A DNA stretch of 11,139 bases from DATGYC01 sp035298385 (GTDB taxonomy: Bacteria > Bacillota > Sulfobacillia > Symbiobacteriales > Symbiobacteriaceae), in the NCBI GenBank assembly GCA_035298385.1, contig DATGYC010000012.1, forward strand, positions 1-11,139, given 5' to 3'. Of this stretch, positions 6,176-11,139 are shown one piece after another (within the stretch, counting starts at the first letter, position 1; the number at the start of each line of letters is the position of its first letter). The translations under genes were made by a program, and so were the position numbers. The notes beneath the pieces are model-generated. The model did not search any database. It had not been told where the DNA came from and was given only the letters and a program-made list of their open reading frames with translations.

Positions 6176-8008
6176 CTACTCCACCGTGACCGACTTCGCC
6201 AGGTTGCGGGGCTTATCAACGTCCGCTCCCCGGGCCGTCGCCGCATAGTACGACAACAGTTGCAGCGGCAGGACTGACAGGACCGGCGTCAGGAACTTAT
6301 GGGTCCGCGGCAGGTAGAAGACCTCATCGCAGTGATGCTTCGTCTCCTCGTCGCCCTGCAGCGCCACACCCAGGACCGTCGCCTCACGCGCCCGGACCTC
6401 CTGGATGTTCGAGATCGTCTTCTCCGACAGGTCCGGCTGCGTGTTCAGGGCGATCACCGGCACGTTCTTGGTGATCAATGCCAGCGTGCCGTGCTTCAAC
6501 TCACCCGCCGCGTACGCCTCAGCATGGATATAGGAGATCTCCTTCAGCTTTAGCTGACCCTCCATCGCCACAGCGTAATCCAGGTTCCGGCCGATGAAGA
6601 AGACATCCTCATGCCGGGCGACCTTAGCGGCCGAAGCCTTGATCGCCTCCTCCTGGTGCTCCAGAACGACCGCGGCCTGCGCCGGCAGCTCCTTCAGGCC
6701 ATGAATCAGCTCAGCCGCCTCCGCCTGCCCCAGCTTGCCATTCTGCTGGCCCAGCCAGATGGCGAAGAGCATGAAGGCGATCAGCTGGGTCGTGTAGGCC
6801 TTCGTCGAGGCGACCGCGATCTCCGGGCCCGCCCAGGTGTAGAGAACCGACTCCGCCTCACGGGCGATCGAGGAGCCGACCACATTCGTGATCGCCATGA
6901 CTGAAGCACCGCGGGACTTCGCCTCACGCAGGGCGGCCAGGGTGTCGGCGGTCTCGCCGGACTGGGAGACGGCGATGAAGAGCGTCCCCTGATCGACCAT
7001 CGGGTCGCGGTAGCGATACTCGGAGGCGATGTCCCACTCGACCGGGATCCCAGCCAGCTTCTCGATCAGATACTTGCCGACCAGGCCCGCATGCGAGGCG
7101 GTGCCGCAGGCGACGATCGCTACCTTGCGGATCGCCTTGACCTGCTCAGCCGTCAGCTTGATCTCGGGCAGGATGACCGTCTGACCATCCTCGCTGGTGC
7201 GGCCGGTCAGGGTGTCCCGGATCGCCTTCGGCTGCTCGTGAATCTCCTTCAGCATGAAGTGGGCGTAGCCGCCGCGCTCGGCCTGACCGGGATCCCAGTT
7301 GACCTCCATGATCTTGGGCTCAACCGGGGCGCCCCCGATGGTCGAGAGCGTCACGCCCGCCCGAGTCATGACCGCCATCTGCCCCTCCTCCAGGATGATC
7401 ACCCGGCGGGTATGCTTCAGGATCGCCGGGATGTCGGAAGCGACAAAGTTCTCGCCCTCACCCAGGCCGATGACGAGCGGGGAGGCCTCCTTGACCACGA
7501 CGATCTTCTCCGGCTCATCCTGGCAGACGACCGTCAGGGCGTAGGCGCCCCGTAGCATCCCGGCCACCTTGCGAACCGCCGCCTCGATGTCGCCCTGGTA
7601 GGCGGTCTCGATCAGGTGCGGGATCACCTCGGTGTCGGTCTCGGACTTGAAGACGTGGCCGTGCTGGAGGAGGATCTCCTTCAGCTGGACATAGTTCTCG
7701 ATGATCCCGTTGTGGCAGACGATGAAGCGCTGCGCCTCATCCGCGTGCGGGTGAGCGTTGGCGTCCGACGGCTTGCCGTGGGTCGCCCAGCGGGTGTGGC
7801 CGATGCCGATCTGGCCTTGGGCTACTTCGGTTCCGACCTTGGACTCCAGGTTGGTCATCCGGCCGACCGATTTGGCGATCCGGGCCTCCCCCTCCTGGAT
7901 GACAGCGATGCCAGCGGAGTCGTAGCCGCGGTACTCCAGCTTCTTCAGGCCCTCCACCAGGATAGGCAGTGCGGGACGATCACCAATATAACCAACAATA
8001 CCGCACAT
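6176..8008 (-). CDS. glmS: Glutamine-fructose-6-phosphate aminotransferase (isomerizing)
   Basis: GlmS converts fructose-6-phosphate and glutamine to glucosamine-6-phosphate and glutamate, the first step toward UDP-GlcNAc, peptidoglycan and other amino-sugar polymers. The 610-aa length is normal for the family. The N-terminal class II glutaminase domain begins MCGIVGYIG, with C2 becoming the nucleophile after Met removal, and has HTRWATHG (71-78), CHNG (98-101) and SETDTEV (122-128). The two SIS isomerase domains show CGTASHAG (301-308), SQSGETADT (348-356), STKAYTTQ (401-408), KEISYIHAEAY with E490, and GELKHG with H506. The protein ends DKPRNLAKSVTVE with the catalytic lysine K605. The ATG at 8006-8008 is preceded by AGGAGGA (8018-8024) at 9 nt. 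A glmS ribozyme about 300 nt upstream controls the mRNA. No key residue is missing. Confidence 0.99.
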   Translation of the reverse strand: MCGIVGYIGDRPALPILVEGLKKLEYRGYDSAGIAVIQEGEARIAKSVGRMTNLESKVGTEVAQGQIGIGHTRWATHGKPSDANAHPHADEAQRFIVCHNGIIENYVQLKEILLQHGHVFKSETDTEVIPHLIETAYQGDIEAAVRKVAGMLRGAYALTVVCQDEPEKIVVVKEASPLVIGLGEGENFVASDIPAILKHTRRVIILEEGQMAVMTRAGVTLSTIGGAPVEPKIMEVNWDPGQAERGGYAHFMLKEIHEQPKAIRDTLTGRTSEDGQTVILPEIKLTAEQVKAIRKVAIVACGTASHAGLVGKYLIEKLAGIPVEWDIASEYRYRDPMVDQGTLFIAVSQSGETADTLAALREAKSRGASVMAITNVVGSSIAREAESVLYTWAGPEIAVASTKAYTTQLIAFMLFAIWLGQQNGKLGQAEAAELIHGLKELPAQAAVVLEHQEEAIKASAAKVARHEDVFFIGRNLDYAVAMEGQLKLKEISYIHAEAYAAGELKHGTLALITKNVPVIALNTQPDLSEKTISNIQEVRAREATVLGVALQGDEETKHHCDEVFYLPRTHKFLTPVLSVLPLQLLSYYAATARGADVDKPRNLAKSVTVE

Positions 8009-8160
8009 AGGGTATGGTCCTCCTCAAGGTCACAAAGTTTGTCAAAACGAAAGACGCCGTACTCAAACAAGCCCACCAAAGGTGAGCGTTGCAAAGCACG
8101 GCGCCGGTTAATCCGGTCCTTTTTTATGGGTGCTGGGCAGCACCAAGCAGGACCGAGGAC
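8009..8160 (-). other. glmS mRNA leader between ribozyme and start codon
   Basis: About 150 nt separate the ribozyme from the glmS ATG. In the glmS sense they hold a hairpin GGTGCT-GCCC-AGCACC (8129-8144), then CATAAAAAAGGA, and further on a 7-bp hairpin around CACC-TTT-GGTG (about 8071-8087). The SD AGGAGGA (8018-8024) is unpaired in the structures I can see. No U-run follows the first hairpin in this direction, so it is not an obvious terminator. I see no credible gene here. Confidence 0.55.
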
Positions 8161-8316
8161 GGTCCTACTCTCCACCTGGCAGTATTGTCTCTGAGATCAC
8201 TCTCAGCCTTTGTCCTGCTGTTTACGGTTGTGGACAACCGGGGGTCACCCGCCGAAAATTCCGAGATCCCCCACCTCGTCAACTTGCAGGCAAGCCCGCA
8301 AGTCCTGGCGCTGGTT
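8161..8316 (-). ncRNA. glmS ribozyme (glucosamine-6-phosphate-activated self-cleaving riboswitch)
   Basis: Read on the - strand, the conserved cleavage motif AGCGCC is at 8307-8312, so the cut falls between A at 8312 and G at 8311. It is followed by a 9-bp P1 hairpin (ACTTGCGGG, loop CTTG, CCTGCAAGT with one G-U pair). Then comes the highly conserved core, GTTGACGAGG-TGGGG and AATTTTCGGCGGGTGACCCCC, matching the P2/pseudoknot core of the Bacillus ribozymes almost base for base. The supporting domain has the hairpin CGGTTGT-CC-ACAACCG, the conserved GGACAAAGGCTGAGAG, and a 6-bp stem CTGAGA/TCTCAG closed by a GTGA (GNRA) tetraloop (8191-8206). In the known family, glucosamine-6-P is a cofactor for cleavage and the cut glmS mRNA is then degraded, giving feedback control. 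The 3' boundary is approximate. Confidence 0.95.
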
Positions 8317-8336
8317 GGTTCTATTCCGTGCCCTAT

Positions 8337-8384
8337 TCAGTTTGCCCAACTGGAACGACTGAGCCCTGCTCCGAACGGAACCAC
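8337..8384 (-). CDS. Candidate leader mini-ORF upstream of the glmS ribozyme (15 codons)
   Basis: A GTG at 8382-8384 follows a strong SD, AAAGGAGGG (8389-8397), with 5 nt between GGAGG and GTG. The frame runs 15 codons (VVPFGAGLSRSSSWAN with the first residue as Met; stop TGA at 8337-8339). It lies between the predicted glmS transcription start and the ribozyme cleavage site, ending 25 nt before the cut. It resembles no family I know. An overlapping TTG start in another frame, directly at the SD, would run into the ribozyme core. The SD may be fortuitous, so this is a weak call. Confidence 0.25.
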   Translation of the reverse strand: MVPFGAGLSRSSWAN

Positions 8385-8416
8385 TCAACCCTCCTTTACG
8401 GCCAGAGTCCGCATCA

Positions 8417-8445
8417 ATTCTGACATCCTTGGGACAGCACGTCAA
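8417..8445 (-). promoter_or_regulatory. Probable glmS promoter
   Basis: On the - strand, -35 TTGACG (8440-8445), a 17-bp spacer and -10 CAGAAT (8417-8422) are found. The -10 is preceded by TGT, giving an extended -10 that offsets its 4/6 match. Transcription would start near 8410, about 100 nt before the ribozyme cut. It lies just after a hairpin that follows the previous gene, which fits separate transcription of glmS from glmM. Confidence 0.55.
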
Positions 8446-8473
8446 GGGGCCTCCCTCTCTCTTATGCAAAGGA

Positions 8474-8529
8474 TTCACCCCGAGTTCCGCGGACACTGCG
8501 ATTTTCGTGCCGCCGGAACTCGGGGTGAA
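8474..8529 (-). terminator. Long inverted repeat, probable terminator after the GerMN gene
   Basis: Perfect 16-bp arms (TTCACCCCGAGTTCCG at 8474-8489 and its complement at 8514-8529) enclose 24 nt that can extend the stem further (CGG-A-CAC at 8490-8496 with GTGCCG at 8507-8512). It begins 23 nt after the GerMN gene stop. On the - strand the tail is TCCTTTGCAT, a weak U tract, so termination may be partial or Rho-assisted. No flanking direct repeat is seen that would suggest a transposable element. Confidence 0.62.
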
Positions 8530-8552
8530 AAGCCCCTTGGGGTGGCTGACGG

Positions 8553-9350
8553 CTACTGACCGTCAAAGCGTATGACGTTGTCGACCGGGAAGAGGTTGCG
8601 TTGGGCCAGTTGATCCCGGCTGATGGGGTCGTTCCACTCAACGCCGTGCAGAACCGCTGGGAGGCCATTCGCGGTTAGCCGGACCGCTCCAACACCTGGC
8701 AGCTCCGTCAGGCTGTAGACGAGTGTCGCCATGATCGAGTTCGCCCCGGCGCTACCTTGGACGCTCTCCACCTCCGTGGTGAGGTCGACGGTCAAGACCG
8801 CACCCGTGAGGCGCACATCATTCAACTTGGTCCCAGCCGGAAAGCCGCTCTCCAACGTAAGCTCCCTGGGTGGGTTAAGCAACTGCTCGACCGCTGCGCG
8901 GGCCTTACCGGCCGTCTTTGGCAGGCGAACCTCGATCGGCTCGAGGCGGTCGCCGTTCCGACCATCGACCCAGTAGAGGGTCTGGAGCATCGTCTCGGTA
9001 GCGCCGGCGGCCCTGTCCACATGAGCCCAGGCGGCAGGGCGCCCATCCGGCAGGGTGCTGCTCTTCGGCGGAGTCGGCTGGGTCGGCGGAGGCGTGCTCG
9101 GGGTGGTGGTGGCAGGGGCCGTTGCGGGCGCCTCCGGCGTCAAGGCGGGCGTAGGCTTTGGTCCCTTCGACTGGACCCACCAGCCCAGCGTTCCCAGTGC
9201 GATCAGGACGACCAGGATCAGGGCGACCGGTGGCGCCGCCCGTTGGGCAACGCCCCGCTCGCCTGTCCGGCGCCGCGAAGACCGCCCACCTGCGCGCGAG
9301 GGCGCCCCGCTGGGGGCGCCCTTCCGCTTCTTGGTCTTACTGCTGCTCAC
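8553..9350 (-). CDS. Membrane-anchored GerMN-domain protein
   Basis: This 265-aa protein has a basic N-terminus (about 1-38, rich in K, R, S), one membrane helix (about 41-58, VALILVVLIALGTLGWWV), a Pro/Thr/Ala-rich spacer (64-96), and a GerMN domain (about 122-235). The domain shows LYWVDGRNGDRLEPIEVRLP, ARAAVEQLLNPP, SGFPAGTKLNDVRL, LTVDLTTEV and the VYSLTELPGVGAVRL helix. The layout predicts a cytoplasmic tail and an extracytoplasmic domain. GerMN domains occur in GerM, linked to sporulation and germination, and in lipoproteins, but no enzyme activity is established for them. A role at the cell wall is inferred from the glmM/glmS context only. The start is GTG at 9348-9350, with GGGAGGTGG just upstream inside glmM. 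The gene overlaps the glmM end by 14 nt, so translation is probably coupled. Confidence 0.88.
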   Translation of the reverse strand: MSSSKTKKRKGAPSGAPSRAGGRSSRRRTGERGVAQRAAPPVALILVVLIALGTLGWWVQSKGPKPTPALTPEAPATAPATTTPSTPPPTQPTPPKSSTLPDGRPAAWAHVDRAAGATETMLQTLYWVDGRNGDRLEPIEVRLPKTAGKARAAVEQLLNPPRELTLESGFPAGTKLNDVRLTGAVLTVDLTTEVESVQGSAGANSIMATLVYSLTELPGVGAVRLTANGLPAVLHGVEWNDPISRDQLAQRNLFPVDNVIRFDGQ

Positions 9351-10680
9351 GCAAGACCACCTCCCGGATCTGGTAAGCCATCGCCTTGATCTCCTCCAGC
9401 GACGGGCCTTCCAGCATCACACGGATCAGCGGCTCGGTGCCAGAGGCACGCACCAGGACCCGGCCCTTGCCACCCAGCTTCGTCTCTGCAGCCTGGATGG
9501 CCGACTTGATGGCGGCGTTCGTCTCCCAGCCTTCCTTACGCCCAACCCGCACGTTCTCCAAGTGCTGCGGCAAGCGCTGCATCTGGCCGGCCAACTCCGA
9601 AAGCGGCCGGGTGCCCCGGGCCAGGACCGAAAGGACCTGAACGGCGGTCAGAATGCCATCACCGGTCGTCGAGTACTCACCGAAGATCACGTGGCCAGAC
9701 TGCTCGCCGCCCAGGGAGTAGCCGCCCTCCTGCATCCCCTCCAAGACGTAGCGGTCGCCCACCTTCGTCTTGATCATCTTGATCCCCTTCGACTCGAGCA
9801 GGAGTTGCAGCCCCATGTTCGACATCACAGTCGCCACCAGGGTATCCTTCACCAGCTCGCCACGGGCGTGGGCGGCCAGGGCACAGATCGCCATGATCTG
9901 ATCACCGTCGACCAGTTCGCCCCGCTCATCGACGCAGATGCAACGGTCGGCGTCGCCATCGTGGGCGATGCCGGCGTTCGCCTGGTGGACGACGACCATC
10001 TTCTGCAGCTCCTCCGGGTGGGTCGAGCCGCAGCCACGGTTGATATTCATGCCGTCCGGCGAGACGTTCAGTTCAACCACCTCGGCGCCCAGTCGGCGAA
10101 GGATCTCGGGCGAGAGCTGGTAGGCGGCGCCATGCCCGGCATCCACGACCACCTTTAGGCCCTTCAGGGGCATCGCGGTCGAGACGACGTGCTTGATGTA
10201 CGGCTCCACACCCACTGCGTCCACGCGGACGGTGCCGAGTTCCGCCCCAATCGGGCGAGGGGAGTCATCCTGGGGCGCCGTGATTAGCTCCTCCAACCGA
10301 TCCTCCACCGAGTCCGGCAGCTTGAAGCCGTCCCCGGAGAAGAACTTGATGCCGTTGTCCGGCGCCGGATTGTGCGACGCCGAGATCATCACGCCGAAGT
10401 CGGCATGGTGGTGGACCGTTAGGTAAGCGACAGCTGGCGTGGTCACGACGCCCAGGTCGATCACGTCGCCGCCCGCCGAACAGATGCCAGCGGTCAATGC
10501 CGCAGCCAGCATGGGACCAGAGCGTCGGGTATCCCGTCCAATCACCACCAGCGGTCGGCGGCCCGTGCCTGCGGCGAAGTGGGCGGTCGCCGCCCGACCC
10601 ATCTTATAGGCCAGTTCCGGGGAGAGAGCCTCCGTATTGGCTACCCCACGAACCCCGTCCGTACCAAACATGCGCCCCAT
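9337..10680 (-). CDS. glmM: Phosphoglucosamine mutase
   Basis: GlmM interconverts glucosamine-6-phosphate and glucosamine-1-phosphate, feeding GlmU and UDP-GlcNAc synthesis in the cytoplasm. The 447-aa length is normal. The N-terminus MGRMFGTDGVRGVAN is typical. The phosphoserine loop is ISASHNP with S102, the metal-binding loop is DGDADR (241-246), the sugar-binding loop is GGEQSGH (324-330), and the phosphate-binding loop is RASGTEPLIRVM (411-422). All are intact. The ATG at 10678-10680 is preceded by AAAGGGG at a rather long 11 nt. An in-frame ATG three codons later (M4) has poorer spacing. It lies 18 nt after the YbbR-like gene and overlaps the GerMN gene by 14 nt, so the three form one operon. 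In Bacillus, CdaR and GlmM act with the c-di-AMP synthase CdaA, and GlmM inhibits it. Confidence 0.98.
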   Translation of the reverse strand: MGRMFGTDGVRGVANTEALSPELAYKMGRAATAHFAAGTGRRPLVVIGRDTRRSGPMLAAALTAGICSAGGDVIDLGVVTTPAVAYLTVHHHADFGVMISASHNPAPDNGIKFFSGDGFKLPDSVEDRLEELITAPQDDSPRPIGAELGTVRVDAVGVEPYIKHVVSTAMPLKGLKVVVDAGHGAAYQLSPEILRRLGAEVVELNVSPDGMNINRGCGSTHPEELQKMVVVHQANAGIAHDGDADRCICVDERGELVDGDQIMAICALAAHARGELVKDTLVATVMSNMGLQLLLESKGIKMIKTKVGDRYVLEGMQEGGYSLGGEQSGHVIFGEYSTTGDGILTAVQVLSVLARGTRPLSELAGQMQRLPQHLENVRVGRKEGWETNAAIKSAIQAAETKLGGKGRVLVRASGTEPLIRVMLEGPSLEEIKAMAYQIREVVLREQQ

Positions 10681-10698
10681 AGAGTACCGGGCCCCTTT

Positions 10699-11139
10699 CT
10701 ACTGGTTCGAAATCGTTACCTTAACGACGGCCGGGCTGAGACTCAGGTCCACCCCTGCCGGTACACCACTCAACTGAACGGGTAGGGAGTGAACCCCAGC
10801 AGGCAGCCCCGCCAGATCCACCAAGACATCAACGGACTGTGGCCCCACGCCTGCCAGAGCCGAGGAGGGGCCCTTCAGGTGGACCTCCACCACCGCCGGC
10901 TCAATCACCGCGGTGGCTTCGGGGGCGCCCTTCACCTTGATCGGCATGCCGCTAAAGAGTCGCTCCACCTTCACCTCACTAATGGAGACGACGACCGAGA
11001 CCTCTTCCGGGCTGACGAGCATCCCTGGCGGCACGACCACTCGGGCGGTCGCTGTGAAGGACTTGGACTGCCCGGTCACGTCGACCAAGCTCAGGTCGAG
11101 CGCCTCCAAGGTAGGCACCTTGCCACCCAGAGCGGTCGG
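10699..11139 (-). CDS. YbbR/CdaR-like protein, C-terminal part (partial)
   Basis: The reading frame is open to the right edge of the window, so only the last 146 codons are present (stop TAG at 10699-10701). The segment shows YbbR-type repeats: KVPTLEALDLSLVDVTGQSKSFTATARVVVPPGMLVSPEEVSVVVSI and a second unit with VEVHLKGPSSALAGVGPQSVDVLVDLAGLPAGVHSLPVQL. This is the usual 'vdlsg.t.s / v.v.i' beta-strand pattern. A GTG at 11116-11118 lies inside the first visible unit and is not taken as the start. In Bacillota, YbbR (CdaR) is a membrane-anchored regulator of the diadenylate cyclase CdaA, encoded next to it and followed by glmM. The same order here, with an 18-nt gap to glmM, supports the assignment and predicts cdaA beyond the right edge. 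Confidence 0.87.
   Translation of the reverse strand, partial: PTALGGKVPTLEALDLSLVDVTGQSKSFTATARVVVPPGMLVSPEEVSVVVSISEVKVERLFSGMPIKVKGAPEATAVIEPAVVEVHLKGPSSALAGVGPQSVDVLVDLAGLPAGVHSLPVQLSGVPAGVDLSLSPAVVKVTISNQ

Noticed and set aside
8129..8144. Attenuator terminator in the glmS leader
   Set aside because: In the glmS direction the hairpin is followed by CATAAAAAAGG, not a U run, so intrinsic termination is not supported.
7945..8175. 76-codon - strand frame covering the leader and glmS start
   Set aside because: It overlaps the glmS N-terminus out of frame and includes leader hairpins. No SD is seen.
8245..8496. 83-codon and other frames across the glmS promoter and ribozyme
   Set aside because: They would overlap the ribozyme core and promoter and look like chance openings. 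Only the short SD-led frame is kept, at low confidence.
8474..8529. Miniature transposable element with inverted ends
   Set aside because: No flanking direct duplication was found and the arms form one short hairpin, so a terminator or stem structure explains it better.
9055..10158. 367-codon open frame on the + strand across the GerMN gene and glmM
   Set aside because: It covers glmM and the GerMN gene antisense. Its composition (RLDLLQRR, HHTDQRLGA) is typical of mirror frames of GC-rich genes.
1..11139. CRISPR arrays, tRNA/rRNA genes, insertion sequences
   Set aside because: No regularly spaced repeats, no cloverleaf with a TTCRANY loop, and no transposase-like protein were seen on either strand.

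Overview
The window looks like a chromosomal piece of a fairly GC-rich bacterium of the Bacillota (Firmicutes) type. The signs are a ybbR(cdaR)-glmM-glmS core operon, a GerMN-domain protein, a classic glmS ribozyme in front of glmS, and strong AGGAGG-like ribosome binding sites. The genus cannot be fixed from the sequence alone. An NRPS gene cluster and its probable regulator lie on the left, and conserved cell-wall precursor genes lie on the right.

Left part (1-3426, + strand): the tail of an NRPS gene ends in what looks like an epimerization domain. Six bases later comes a complete single-module NRPS (C-A-T, 1063 aa) whose condensation domain has the DCL-type start expected after an epimerase. 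Its adenylation pocket reads DALWLGGTFK, close to a classic valine code. It has no thioesterase or other release domain, although it is the last NRPS gene before a strong terminator hairpin and a convergent gene.

Middle (3526-6175, - strand): a 758-aa STAND-type LuxR regulator with a degenerate class III cyclase-like N-terminus, an NB-ARC/AAA ATPase, a much shortened helical region and a C-terminal LuxR helix-turn-helix. It is convergent to the NRPS. A very AT-rich strip upstream carries a near-consensus sigma-70 promoter (TTGACA, 17 bp, TATCAT). It is the natural candidate for a cluster-situated regulator.

Right part (6176-11139, all - strand, read from right to left): the C-terminal part of a YbbR/CdaR-like protein, glmM, a membrane-anchored GerMN protein overlapping glmM by 14 nt, a hairpin, a glmS promoter, a candidate leader mini-ORF, the glmS ribozyme, and glmS followed by its terminator. 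GlmS makes glucosamine-6-P from fructose-6-P and glutamine. GlmM isomerises it to glucosamine-1-P for UDP-GlcNAc and peptidoglycan. The ribozyme cuts the glmS mRNA when glucosamine-6-P is plentiful. YbbR/CdaR normally partners the diadenylate cyclase CdaA, whose gene would be expected just outside the right edge. The most unusual points are the release-less terminal NRPS module, the doubly reduced regulator, and a possible SD-led leader peptide just upstream of the ribozyme cleavage site.
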